A stretch of 64,000 nucleotides of DNA. Source: Erwinia sp. JUb26. Lineage in GTDB: Bacteria > Pseudomonadota > Gammaproteobacteria > Enterobacterales > Enterobacteriaceae. Of the stretch, positions 1-10,435 are shown one piece after another; position 1 is the first letter of the stretch; each line of letters begins with the position of its first letter. The position numbers were made by a program, and so were the translations under genes. The notes under the pieces are model-generated. The model saw nothing but the letters and a program-made list of their open reading frames with translations, was not told where the DNA came from and made no database searches. The DNA is taken from the NCBI RefSeq assembly GCF_003751505.1, contig NZ_RJVB01000012.1, positions 1 through 64,000 of the forward strand, read 5' to 3'.

Positions 1-199
1 CAAACTGGTTCATCAGTGCTATGCGGTACTCAGGCATCAGTGCAATTTTGATGAAAATATCGGCGCGGCAGGTTGATATTCAAGACGGTAGCTGTAACTA
101 CAGAATAGGTTGAACTATGAGCATGTCAATAGCGGCTCTGGAAGCAGTCCCAGAGCCGTATGAAAAGTGATGCAGATAAACGAGTGAGTGAAAGGCAGG

Positions 200-388
200 T
201 TACTTCTTCTTCGGCCAGTCGTCTTCATCATCCCACTTGTGGTTGAAGTCACGATGCGGCGGCAGCTTCGGCTTGTTTTCCAGAAACTTTTTATGGTCGA
301 TGCGCTTCAGATCTTTATACACGTTCATCAGAATGCCGACCATCAACAGGATCACCAGGATCCACCAGTACTCTTTTATAAATTCCAT
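200..388 (-). CDS. ypfN: YpfN-like small membrane protein (UPF0370)
   Basis: A 62-residue protein with one hydrophobic helix at about residues 8-25 followed by a highly charged tail rich in Lys, Asp and Trp (ending DDWPKKK). Length, helix position and tail match E. coli YpfN, a conserved inner-membrane protein of unknown function. It starts 18 bp after the dapE stop, the same dapE-ypfN arrangement as in E. coli, so it is probably co-transcribed with dapE. The function is unknown; the name rests on resemblance and synteny. Confidence 0.9.
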   Translation of the reverse strand: MEFIKEYWWILVILLMVGILMNVYKDLKRIDHKKFLENKPKLPPHRDFNHKWDDEDDWPKKK

Positions 389-406
389 ATCCTCACCTCA
401 GAACGC

Positions 407-1534
407 TTACGCGATCAGCTGTTCCATAATGCGCTGGTACATGCGGCTCAGCAGCTGGAGATCGGCGGCCTTCACGCACTCGTTGATCTTGTGAATGCTG
501 GCGTTCACCGGTCCAAGCTCCACCACCTGCGCGCCCATACGGGCAATAAAGCGCCCGTCAGAGGTGCCGCCGGTCGTTTCAAGCTGCGGCCTGATCTCAT
601 TATAGTGCTCAACCGCGTTAACCACCGCATCCACCAGCTTGCCGCGTGAGGTCAGGAACGGCTGGCCGGAAAGCTTCCACTCAATGCTGTAGCGCAGCTG
701 GTGGCGATCGAGCAGTTCCTGTACCCGCTGTTTAATCAGCGCATCGGTCAGTTCGGTGCTGAAGCGGAAGTTAAACTGCACGAAAAAGTCACCCGGAATC
801 ACGTTATTGCTGCCGGTACCCGCCTGCACGTTGGCGATCTGCATGCTGGTGGGTGGGAAGAACTCGTTGCCGCGATCCCACTCGGTAGCGACCAACTCGT
901 TCAGCGCGGGCAGCGCGCGATGCACCGGGTTATCGGCGAGGTGCGGATAGGCCACGTGGCCCTGCACGCCGTGAAGCGTCAGATTGGCGGTAATCGAACC
1001 GCGACGGCCGTTTTTCACCACGTCGCCGACCACTTCGGAACTGGAAGGCTCACCGACCAGGCAGTAGTCCAGGCGCTCGTTGCGCGCCATCAGCGCTTCA
1101 ACCACCTTAACCGTTCCGTTTGCAGCGCTGGCTTCTTCGTCGGAGGTGATCAGGAAGGCAAGGCGACCTTTATGCTGTGGATGCGCGGCGACAAACCGCT
1201 CGGCGGCAACCACCATCGCCGCCAGCGAACCTTTCATGTCCGCCGCGCCGCGGCCAAACAGCATGCCATCGCGGATGGCCGGTTCAAACGGAGGGTTGAT
1301 CCAGCGGTTGGCATCGCCCGTTGGCACCACGTCGGTGTGTCCGGCAAACGCCAGCGTTTCACCCTGACCGCGCCACGCCCAGAAATTCAGGGTATCGCCA
1401 AAGTTCATTGGCTCAATGGTAAAACCCAGCGCCTGAAGGCGCGCAATCAGAATGGCCTGGCAACCGGCATCATCCGGGCTGAGGGAAGGGCGACGAATAA
1501 GCTGCTGCGTCAACTCAATGACCGGACAATACAT
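407..1534 (-). CDS. dapE: Succinyl-diaminopimelate desuccinylase
   Basis: Hydrolyses N-succinyl-LL-2,6-diaminopimelate to LL-diaminopimelate and succinate in the cytoplasmic lysine/peptidoglycan precursor pathway. It is an M20-family di-zinc enzyme. The metal and catalytic residues are visible: His66 and Asp68 in GHTDVV, Asp99 in GRGAADMKG, Glu133-Glu134 in SDEEA, Glu162 in GEPSS, and a His near residue 348 in [10 protein letters not shown] chose the start at 1534 (MYCPVIEL) rather than an ATG three codons upstream, because it gives 375 residues, the E. coli length and N-terminus. It sits directly downstream of yffB with almost no gap, and ypfN follows, so the three form an operon. Confidence 0.97.
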   Translation of the reverse strand: MYCPVIELTQQLIRRPSLSPDDAGCQAILIARLQALGFTIEPMNFGDTLNFWAWRGQGETLAFAGHTDVVPTGDANRWINPPFEPAIRDGMLFGRGAADMKGSLAAMVVAAERFVAAHPQHKGRLAFLITSDEEASAANGTVKVVEALMARNERLDYCLVGEPSSSEVVGDVVKNGRRGSITANLTLHGVQGHVAYPHLADNPVHRALPALNELVATEWDRGNEFFPPTSMQIANVQAGTGSNNVIPGDFFVQFNFRFSTELTDALIKQRVQELLDRHQLRYSIEWKLSGQPFLTSRGKLVDAVVNAVEHYNEIRPQLETTGGTSDGRFIARMGAQVVELGPVNASIHKINECVKAADLQLLSRMYQRIMEQLIA

Positions 1535-1536
1535 AA

Positions 1537-1920
1537 TTAACACTTCTCCTGAATAAACTGCTGATAAGTGGCTTCACTGAAGCCCAGCAGCATAGAGCCG
1601 TCTGCGGCGCAGAGCAACGGGCGTTTGATGATTGCGGGCATTGCCAGCATCAGTTCCTGCGCGGCTGCTGCATTATTCACCGCTTCACGCGTCGCCTCGT
1701 CCAGTTTGCGCCAGGTGGTGCCGCGCGTGTTCAGCAGCGGTTCCCAGCCGAGGGTGGCAATAAACTGGCCCAGCAGCGCCGCATCCAGCCCGTCGGCGCG
1801 GTAGTCGTGGAACTGATAAGCGGTATTGTTGGCTTCCAGATATTTGCGCGCCTTCTTGATGGTGTCGCAGTTTTTGATGCCGTACATGGTCAGCGTGTTT
1901 TGCGTATTTTCAGATGTCAT
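1537..1920 (-). CDS. yffB: ArsC/Spx-family protein YffB
   Basis: A 127-residue thioredoxin-fold protein of the ArsC/Spx family. The N-terminal [11 protein letters not shown] motif carries the single conserved cysteine (about Cys18), and the C-terminal IKRPLL segment carries the family arginine. E. coli YffB is 118 residues and starts closer to the YGIKNC motif. The ATG at 1920 is used here because an AGGTAGAG-like ribosome site lies just upstream, but an internal ATG 11 codons later is possible. Family members include arsenate reductases, but no arsenic gene is nearby and the true role is unknown. It is the first gene of yffB-dapE-ypfN. Confidence 0.88.
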   Translation of the reverse strand: MTSENTQNTLTMYGIKNCDTIKKARKYLEANNTAYQFHDYRADGLDAALLGQFIATLGWEPLLNTRGTTWRKLDEATREAVNNAAAAQELMLAMPAIIKRPLLCAADGSMLLGFSEATYQQFIQEKC

Positions 1921-2067
1921 AAAACTCTACCTGTCATCGGGAAACGTTCAGAGAGGTATTATTCCACAGAATCACCCTATTGGGAGGGCAAGATCGCCCT
2001 GCGTATCCCGGATTGCCGCCCGAAAAAACCATCGGGCCGCCGTCCGGAAAGCGGGGCGGCAGGGTAT

Positions 2068-2991
2068 TTATCCGATCAGGTAAATACAGAGCGAAAGCGT
2101 GATCAGTGAACCGAGGGTGGACAGCAGAATAACGCGGGACACGACGGACGCTTCACGGCGATAGTATTCCGCCAGCATAAAAGGGCCGGTGCCGGTCGGT
2201 AAGGCGCTGAGCAGCAGCGCGGATTTAGCCCACAGCGGCGGCAGATGGAAGACATAAAAGGCCAGGATCCCGGTGATGAGCGGATGAACAATCAGCTTTA
2301 TCCCGACCAACTGCATTGAACCTTGACCCGATCCCTTCTGCCTGTGGGCTAAAAATGCACCAAGCGATACCAGCGCGCAGGGGGTGGTTGCCGCGCCCAG
2401 CATGGTCAGAAACTGCAACAATGCAGCGGGCAGTTCGGCACCGGATACGCCCCAGCACGCGCCCAGAATGGGGGATACTACCAGCGGATTTTTGCACAGC
2501 GAAATCAGCACCTTCCGCGCCGCCTGATGCCAGCTGCTTTCGGTTTGCAGCGCAACTTCAATACAGATCACCGACAGGGAAAACAGCAGGCACACCACGA
2601 TCAGCGTGGCAATCAGCGCCGGTTCCAGGCCTGCGGGCCCTGCGACGAGCAGACACAGCGGTATGCCGATATACCCGGTGTTGGCGTAGGAGGCGCTCAG
2701 GCCGTCAAGACTGGCTTCGGCGAGATTTTTCTTCACCCGAAAGCGTATCAGTAGTGTCACGATAAACACCGCGAGGGTACTCAGGCAGTAAACGGCAATA
2801 AACTGCGGGTGCCAGATCTGGCTCAGGGTTGCCGTTGCCGTCGATTTAAACAACAGGGCAGGCAGGCAAAGCCAGACGACAAAACGGTTCAGTTCAGAAG
2901 CCGCCGTGGCACCCAGCCGCAGGGTTTTACGGCAGACATAGCCAATCAGGATCAGGGCGAAAATAGGCAGCAGAACGTTGATGACAATCAT
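2068..2991 (-). CDS. AEC-family transporter (auxin efflux carrier-like permease)
   Basis: A 307-residue integral membrane protein with alternating hydrophobic segments along its whole length, consistent with the roughly ten helices of the AEC family. The N-terminal stretch with repeated small hydrophobic residues and the mid-protein YANTGYIGIPL segment (Asn-Thr-Gly-Tyr-x-Gly) are typical of this family, which exports organic anions such as malonate or malate in some bacteria. The substrate cannot be read from the sequence. It stands alone between yffB and the bgl operon, on the same strand but beyond the bgl terminator, and it is part of the block absent at this place in E. coli. Confidence 0.85.
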   Translation of the reverse strand: MIVINVLLPIFALILIGYVCRKTLRLGATAASELNRFVVWLCLPALLFKSTATATLSQIWHPQFIAVYCLSTLAVFIVTLLIRFRVKKNLAEASLDGLSASYANTGYIGIPLCLLVAGPAGLEPALIATLIVVCLLFSLSVICIEVALQTESSWHQAARKVLISLCKNPLVVSPILGACWGVSGAELPAALLQFLTMLGAATTPCALVSLGAFLAHRQKGSGQGSMQLVGIKLIVHPLITGILAFYVFHLPPLWAKSALLLSALPTGTGPFMLAEYYRREASVVSRVILLSTLGSLITLSLCIYLIG

Positions 2992-3025
2992 TAACTCAGG
3001 TATCCCTGACAGATCAAAATACTCA

Positions 3026-3076
3026 AATAAAAAACTGCACCTGACTCCGTCGGATAACCAACGTTTGGGGTGCAGT
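3026..3076 (-). terminator. Rho-independent terminator of the bgl operon
   Basis: On the minus strand ACTGCACC (3076-3069) pairs with GGTGCAGT (3041-3034), followed by a run of six T. It lies 25 bp after the bglB stop codon and closes the bglG-bglF-bglB operon. Confidence 0.8.
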
Positions 3077-3100
3077 CCATGTAGCGTGCTTTCCTGGGAA

Positions 3101-4576
<1,476 letters not shown>

Positions 4577-4583
4577 TTACTCC

Positions 4584-6491
4584 TTAAGCCGCAACGGAAA
4601 GTTTTAAGAATGCTTCCTGTGATTTAATATCACCGTTTGCCACCAGGCTAATATCGCCGTAGCGTTCGGTATTGGTGACAATAATAATGACGCTGGGATC
4701 GATATCGCTTTTAATCAGTGCGTCTAAATCGAAACGAATAAGCGGATCGCCAACTTTAACCTCCTGCCCGTCTTCAATCAGTCGGGTAAAATGCAGGCCT
4801 TTAAGTTTGACGGTATCAATGCCGATATGAATCAGGATCTCCGCACCGGAATCACTTTCCAGGGTAATGGCGTGATGAGTGGCGAAAACCGAACCTACCT
4901 TGCCGTTTACCGGCGAAATCAGCGTGCCTTCCGAAGGATAAATAGCGATACCTTTACCGAAAACTTCATCCGCAAAGACCGGATCGCTGACCTCGCTTAG
5001 CGGTATCAGACTGCCGTTTATCGGGGCGAAAAGGCGCTCATCCTGGCTGATGCTGACGTTGCTGACCCCGGCCTGCAGCGTTGCCTCTGGGGAAGAAGAC
5101 GACGGTTTTTCCGGCATGGCCTTAGCGGCTTCGCCATCCACTTTTTCTTCAAAACCAAGCAGTAACGTAGCAGTGGTGGCAACGCTGAAGGCAACGGCAA
5201 GGCTCAGCAGCGCCCAGCCAAACGTCGGGCCCACCAGTGCCGGCAGGCCGGGCAAACCGCTGAGCGCATAGGCATAGGCTTTTACGCCGAAGAACAATGC
5301 GACGCCGCCGCCGCAGGCTCCGCCGATTAACGCGGCGGCAAAAGGTCGTTTAAAGCGAATATTAATGCCGTACATCGCCGGTTCCGTTACCCCCATCAGC
5401 GCACTGAATGAGGTTGAAATCGCCAGGCTTTTGGTTTTTTTATTGCGGCTGCGCAGGAATACGCCAAAGGCCGCACCCGCCTGGCCAAAGTTAGCCACGT
5501 ACATAATAATCTTGAAGGGGTCGTAACCCAGCTTGCTGATATTATTGATAATGATCGGCACCAGGACATAATGCATGCCGGTTATAATCATCAGAGACAG
5601 CGTTCCCCCAACGATGACGCCCGCCAGCGGCCCCATATTCTCAACCAGCCAGATAATGCCGCCGGATAAAGCGTTACCCACGGTGATCCCGGCCGGGCCA
5701 ATGAAAATCAGCATCACCGGTGCGACGATCAGTAAGCTGATCAGCGGCACGAACATGGTTTTTACCGCAGAAGGGATAATCTTATTAAAGAACCCTTCCA
5801 CGTAGCTCAACAGCCAGATTGACAGAATAATCGGGATGACCGAACCCGCATACGAGACGGCGGAAACCGGGATATCGAAGAAGGTCACCGGATCGCCCGA
5901 CTTCAGCAGGGTTACCAGCGTGGGATGAAACAGCGTGGCCGCCAGCGCCACCGAAAGGTAGGGGTTCGCGCCAAATTTCAAGCCGGAACTGTAGGCGATA
6001 ACGATCGGCATAAAGTAAAAAACACCGTCGCTGATGGCCGAGAGGATAAGATAGGTTTGGTTGGTATTCGCTACCCAGCCGAACGAAATAAACAGCGACA
6101 GCAGGCCTTTCATAATCCCGGCCCCGGCAATCGCCGGAATGATCGGGGAGAAAATTCCGGAGATAATTTCCAGCGCTGACGAGACGGGATTACGCCGTTT
6201 CTTCTCTTTGCCTTCGCTTTCTTTCGCGTCGTCGCTCTTTTTAAGATGCGGCAGCTCCGCCTGGATTGCGCTACAGATCTGCGTGACTTTGTTGCCGATG
6301 ATTATCTGAAACTGGTCACCAGATAAATTGACGCCCATCACGCAGTCTAAATTTTCCAGCGCGCTGCGATCTACTTTGCCGTTATCCTTGAGGTAAAATC
6401 TCAGCCGGGTAATGCAATGAAACAGTGAATCAATATTATTTTCGCCGCCCAAATGTTCGATGATTTGTTTGGCGCTTTTTTGATAATCCAT
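4584..6491 (-). CDS. bglF: PTS beta-glucoside-specific EIIBCA permease
   Basis: Imports and phosphorylates aryl-beta-glucosides using phosphate passed from PEP through PtsI and PtsH (encoded at 53.8-56.0 kb). Domain order is EIIB (residues 1-85, phospho-Cys26 in FHCITRLRF), EIIC (about 105-455, multi-spanning, including a GITEPA-like GVTEPAMYG segment) and EIIA (about 490-635, phospho-His near 555 in ILIHIGIDTVKL). The 635 residues compare with 625 for E. coli BglF. In E. coli, BglF also phosphorylates and inactivates BglG when substrate is absent; the same loop is likely here because bglG lies upstream. The linker between IIC and IIA is Ser/Pro/Ala rich. Confidence 0.94.
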   Translation of the reverse strand: MDYQKSAKQIIEHLGGENNIDSLFHCITRLRFYLKDNGKVDRSALENLDCVMGVNLSGDQFQIIIGNKVTQICSAIQAELPHLKKSDDAKESEGKEKKRRNPVSSALEIISGIFSPIIPAIAGAGIMKGLLSLFISFGWVANTNQTYLILSAISDGVFYFMPIVIAYSSGLKFGANPYLSVALAATLFHPTLVTLLKSGDPVTFFDIPVSAVSYAGSVIPIILSIWLLSYVEGFFNKIIPSAVKTMFVPLISLLIVAPVMLIFIGPAGITVGNALSGGIIWLVENMGPLAGVIVGGTLSLMIITGMHYVLVPIIINNISKLGYDPFKIIMYVANFGQAGAAFGVFLRSRNKKTKSLAISTSFSALMGVTEPAMYGINIRFKRPFAAALIGGACGGGVALFFGVKAYAYALSGLPGLPALVGPTFGWALLSLAVAFSVATTATLLLGFEEKVDGEAAKAMPEKPSSSSPEATLQAGVSNVSISQDERLFAPINGSLIPLSEVSDPVFADEVFGKGIAIYPSEGTLISPVNGKVGSVFATHHAITLESDSGAEILIHIGIDTVKLKGLHFTRLIEDGQEVKVGDPLIRFDLDALIKSDIDPSVIIIVTNTERYGDISLVANGDIKSQEAFLKLSVAA

Positions 6492-6569
6492 GGAAGGTTA
6501 TCTCCAGATAAAGACCCTAGCGGTCAGTAAGACAATTGCCGGTTAAACCGGGCACCTTTCTCCTTCTGG

Positions 6570-6597
6570 GGTTTGCCTGATTGAACAGTAACAAGCC
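6570..6597 (-). promoter_or_regulatory. Second RAT-like antiterminator site between bglG and bglF
   Basis: The minus strand reads GGCTTGTTACTG, six bases, then CAGGCAAACC. This matches the ribonucleic antiterminator (RAT) bound by BglG/LicT proteins. It overlaps the bglG stop codon (6599-6597), leaving about 80 bp to bglF. E. coli bgl also has a RAT-terminator between bglG and bglF. Here no clear U-run follows, only a weak CCGGTTT/AACCGG palindrome, so the terminator partner is uncertain. Confidence 0.7.
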
Positions 6598-7442
6598 TAA
6601 ATGGAAGTTGTATGACGTTTTACAATGTTATAAATGTGTACCGTTAAATAAAGCTTCTCAGAATTCGTCATTTCGTGACGGTAATTTTTTTTGGTGAACT
6701 CACCGATAGCATTGACGCAGCTATAGGCTTTTTCATGCTTGTTATTTGAAAACTCAAACAGGTCATCATCGTCATTTTCAATGATAATGCCGCCGATAAC
6801 GCGTTGAGCAAAAAACTTCACGTGGGTAATAAAGCGCTGATAAGCAATACCCTGTTCGTCAAAGGTAATGCCAAACCAGTATTTTACAATGCTCTGGATC
6901 TGATGAATGAGCTTGGTTATTTCTATAATCTGCCCGTCGGGCGCCTGCATCCCTGAGTTCACAATATGCAACGCAATGCTGCAGGCCTCGGAATCCGGCA
7001 GTAACATCCCCGTATAGGCAGCAATAATCGCTAATGCCTGATGGCCAACCAGATACTCCTTGCGGTAGAAGTGTTTGACTTCCCACTGCAGAGGGGAGAC
7101 CAGGTCCATGCCGTTTTTATTGCGCTGGATAGCAAAATTTAAATGATCGGCCAGCGAAACATAAATTATCTCGCTAATCGGGTAGTTCAGTGAAGAACGG
7201 GCCAGATTAACGATATCATCCGTCAGCTGAATGATTTCAACGGGCACTTCATTAAGCAGGACTTTGAAGCGGTCATTGACCTTGTCATCGTGAAGGTGAA
7301 ATGTTTTTTCAACATGGGCAACGTTCACTTCGTCACCGACGCTGGCGTTAAAACCCAGTGCTTTTCCCGTCAGGATAACTTCAACACCGTTGGGATCCAG
7401 AGAGCTGACGACATTATTATTAAGTATTTGCTTTATACGCAT
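6597..7442 (-). CDS. bglG: BglG/LicT-family transcriptional antiterminator
   Basis: An RNA-binding antiterminator of 281 residues. An N-terminal CAT RNA-binding domain (about residues 1-60, starting MRIKQILNNNVV with the conserved Asn cluster) is followed by two PTS regulation domains. The PRDs carry the phosphorylatable histidines (for example in ISLADHL-like YVSLADHLNFAI and in ALHIVNSG). I chose the ATG at 7442 because it gives the standard family N-terminus; an upstream in-frame ATG at 7535 would run translation through the leader terminator. The protein should bind the RAT sites at 7509-7537 and 6570-6597, and possibly the leader of the divergent porin. Its activity is expected to be set by BglF and HPr phosphorylation. 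Confidence 0.95.
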   Translation of the reverse strand: MRIKQILNNNVVSSLDPNGVEVILTGKALGFNASVGDEVNVAHVEKTFHLHDDKVNDRFKVLLNEVPVEIIQLTDDIVNLARSSLNYPISEIIYVSLADHLNFAIQRNKNGMDLVSPLQWEVKHFYRKEYLVGHQALAIIAAYTGMLLPDSEACSIALHIVNSGMQAPDGQIIEITKLIHQIQSIVKYWFGITFDEQGIAYQRFITHVKFFAQRVIGGIIIENDDDDLFEFSNNKHEKAYSCVNAIGEFTKKNYRHEMTNSEKLYLTVHIYNIVKRHTTSI

Positions 7443-7452
7443 CAGAAACTCC

Positions 7453-7521
7453 AAAAACAAAAACGGGCAAAAAAATATTTGAATCCAGAAATTATCTGGT
7501 TCCGCAATATTGTTTTGCCCG
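7453..7521 (-). terminator. Leader terminator upstream of bglG
   Basis: On the minus strand CGGGCAAAA (from 7521) pairs with TTTTTTGCCCG (ending 7464), followed by TTTTTGTTTTT. The 5' arm is the 3' half of the RAT at 7509-7537, so the antiterminator and terminator folds exclude each other, as in the E. coli bgl and B. subtilis lic leaders. The loop holds an extra small hairpin (CCAGA/TCTGG). Confidence 0.88.
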
Positions 7522-7537
7522 CCGAACGGTAACAAGC
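7509..7537 (-). promoter_or_regulatory. RAT antiterminator site in the bglG leader
   Basis: The minus strand reads GCTTGTTACCG, a TTCG-containing loop, then CGGGCAAAACAAT. This fits the BglG/LicT RAT consensus (GGATTGTTACTG...CAGGCAAAACC) with a CCG/CGG stem instead of CTG/CAG. It lies 67 bp before the bglG start and overlaps the leader terminator. Confidence 0.85.
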
Positions 7538-7556
7538 TTCATGCATTTAGCGAGAC

Positions 7557-7583
7557 ACTATAGCGCCAGGCCGCGTCAGTCAA
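7557..7583 (-). promoter_or_regulatory. Candidate bgl operon promoter
   Basis: The minus strand shows TTGACT (7583-7578), a 15 bp spacer and TATAGT (7562-7557). Predicted transcription would start near 7550, about a dozen bases before the RAT. The boxes are strong but the spacer is short, so this is a motif-based guess. Confidence 0.5.
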
Positions 7584-7737
7584 TATAAGTAAAGTCTTAG
7601 TGCAATTTTTATCGCTAAAGTGTGATTTGGCGCAAATTTCTTCCTCGGGCAGACATAGGGTGCTGTGCTTTTTATGAGCAAGTTGGCCGCCGGGGCCACA
7701 CATTATATCTGCTGGTCGCCAATATCCGCCTGCAAAA

Positions 7738-7751
7738 GTGATGAAGATCAC
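7738..7751. promoter_or_regulatory. Candidate CRP (cAMP receptor protein) site
   Basis: GTGATGAAGATCAC is a perfect inverted GTGA-N6-TCAC, the CRP core. It lies in the divergent bglG/porin gap. It is about 190 bp from the bgl promoter candidate and about 290 bp upstream of the porin start, so it more likely serves the porin promoter. Spacing to a -10 box is not convincing. Confidence 0.5.
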
Positions 7752-7893
7752 AGCTGAAGCACAATTTAATTGAAAAAGTAAAATGCTATGTTTAGGGTTT
7801 CGACACGTTGGGCGTTACTGATATTAATCAGGCGCTACTTTCTCAGATTTAAAATGTCTTAATCAGTATCACAGGGCGTCACTTAAAAAGGCG

Positions 7894-7943
7894 AAACCTG
7901 GCGGAGCGTAACGATTTGTTACTGCTTCGTCAGGTTTTTTTTT
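7894..7943 (+). terminator. Leader terminator of the porin gene with a RAT-like 3' arm
   Basis: AAACCTGGCGGAGC (7894-7907) pairs over 14 positions, counting two G-U pairs, with GCTTCGTCAGGTTT (7924-7937), followed by T to 7943. The loop and 3' arm contain GATTTGTTACTG-N6-CAGG, the 5' part of a RAT, but T replaces the usual CAAAACC. The hairpin lies about 85 bp upstream of the porin start, so porin expression probably depends on antitermination. Confidence 0.75.
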
Positions 7944-8028
7944 GCAAAAAATTCCGTTCTGGATAGCTGAATTAACGTCCCGATCGGAAGTTTAAAACGA
8001 GTTTTTACCATCGGTTCTGGGGTTATAA

Positions 8029-9657
<1,629 letters not shown>

Positions 9658-9688
9658 CGATCAGTAAAAGGGATCGAGAATGCTGAGC

Positions 9689-9715
9689 AAACCACCGGTA
9701 GGTATTGGTGGTTTT
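9689..9715 (+). terminator. Terminator of the porin gene
   Basis: AAACCACC (9689-9696) pairs with GGTGGTTT (9707-9714), followed by TTCTTCC. It lies about 30 bp after the porin stop. Confidence 0.75.
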
Positions 9716-9909
9716 CTTCCCCTGTGAATCAATTTGTTATCGCAGATCGGGGCTACGCAGAACTTTTGATGCCCCGAAGCCAAACTCAGACATTCGTACC
9801 CTTCTGTTTTTTGTGGGATTCATCTATATTCGGAAGAAGGCAAAGCAGGATAATGGCTGCGAGCAAAACATCTTCAGGGTGAAGACCCATTTTCAGGAGG
9901 AGGGGAACC

Positions 9910-10104
9910 ATGAACTATTTGAAAGAGTCCGCAGTGCATGCGGTAGAAGAGACCCAGTCCACAATCATTCTTACGCGGAAGAAAAAGACCCGCTGTGATG
10001 AGTTTGCGCACGTCGTTGAAGCCGTGATGCTGGACTATCCTGATGCCAAAACGCATATCGACAGCGAGAGCGGTGGTTACGATAAGATCATTATTCTGAA
10101 GTAA
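9910..10104 (+). CDS. Small protein of unknown function
   Basis: A 64-residue soluble protein that I do not recognise. It has a strong AGGAGGAGGGG ribosome site 6-7 bases before the ATG, which supports translation. The sequence is mixed charged with no signal peptide or membrane helix: a short basic stretch (LTRKKKTRC) in the middle and a KIIILK end that could form a beta strand. It lies between the porin terminator and ypfM with its own upstream region (9716-9909), where an imperfect CGGGGC/GCCCCG hairpin sits at 9748-9776. It may be part of the inserted block or a family-specific core gene. Confidence 0.65.
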   Translation: MNYLKESAVHAVEETQSTIILTRKKKTRCDEFAHVVEAVMLDYPDAKTHIDSESGGYDKIIILK

Positions 10105-10278
10105 CCGGGCTGCGGCCCCTGCCAGGGGGCCAAGGTTAATCGCTGTACAAATTGTGCGCTCTGACACAAATCCGGCAAAAACCACGCTGAGTGGTTTCCT
10201 CAATCGCAGTAAATGCGATCTCCGTCTGTTCTTATCACAATATTGCTTCTAAAATAGCCCCACAAAAAAAGAGAGGCT

Positions 10279-10341
10279 ATGATGATCGACTTGGAATTAG
10301 GGAACTGGAAAGACTTTATCGAAGCAATGTTACGTAAGTAA
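10279..10341 (+). CDS. ypfM: YpfM microprotein
   Basis: A 19-20 residue protein, M(M)IDLELGNWKDFIEAMLRK. It matches the E. coli microprotein YpfM (MIERELGNWKDFIEVMLRK as I recall it) at nearly every position, and sits beside acrD as in E. coli. A GAGAGGC ribosome site precedes the ATG at 10279; the ATG at 10282 gives the 19-residue E. coli length. The function is not known. Conservation of so short a peptide next to acrD is the main evidence that it is real. Confidence 0.85.
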   Translation: MMIDLELGNWKDFIEAMLRK

Positions 10342-10405
10342 TTCGCTCAGTTAGAGAGAAGCATGGTGGCAAACCAATCCGCTTTTATCTTCAGTAACCC
10401 ATATT

Positions 10406-10432
10406 AAAAAAGGCAGCCAACCGGCTGCCTTT
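10406..10432. terminator. Bidirectional terminator between ypfM and acrD
   Basis: AAAAAGGCAGCC pairs with GGCTGCCTTTT around a short loop. It has A-rich and T-rich flanks on both sides, so it can end ypfM (plus) and acrD (minus). Confidence 0.85.
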
Positions 10433-10435
10433 TGC

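Noticed and set aside
133..158. Inverted repeat CGGCTCTGG/CCAGAGCCG downstream of ypfN
   Set aside because: A good stem but no T-run on either strand; it may be a weak terminator or a REP-like element, with too little to call.
701..1540. A 279-codon frame opposite dapE
   Set aside because: It is the antisense shadow of a well-conserved gene, with biased Arg/His/Gly content typical of such shadows.
7618..7640. Second CRP-like site (TGTGA...CAAAT) near the bgl promoter
   Set aside because: Only one half matches; the other half differs at several positions.
7539..7751. A 70-codon minus-strand frame upstream of bglG
   Set aside because: It overlaps the bgl promoter and CRP candidates, has no ribosome site and resembles no protein I know.
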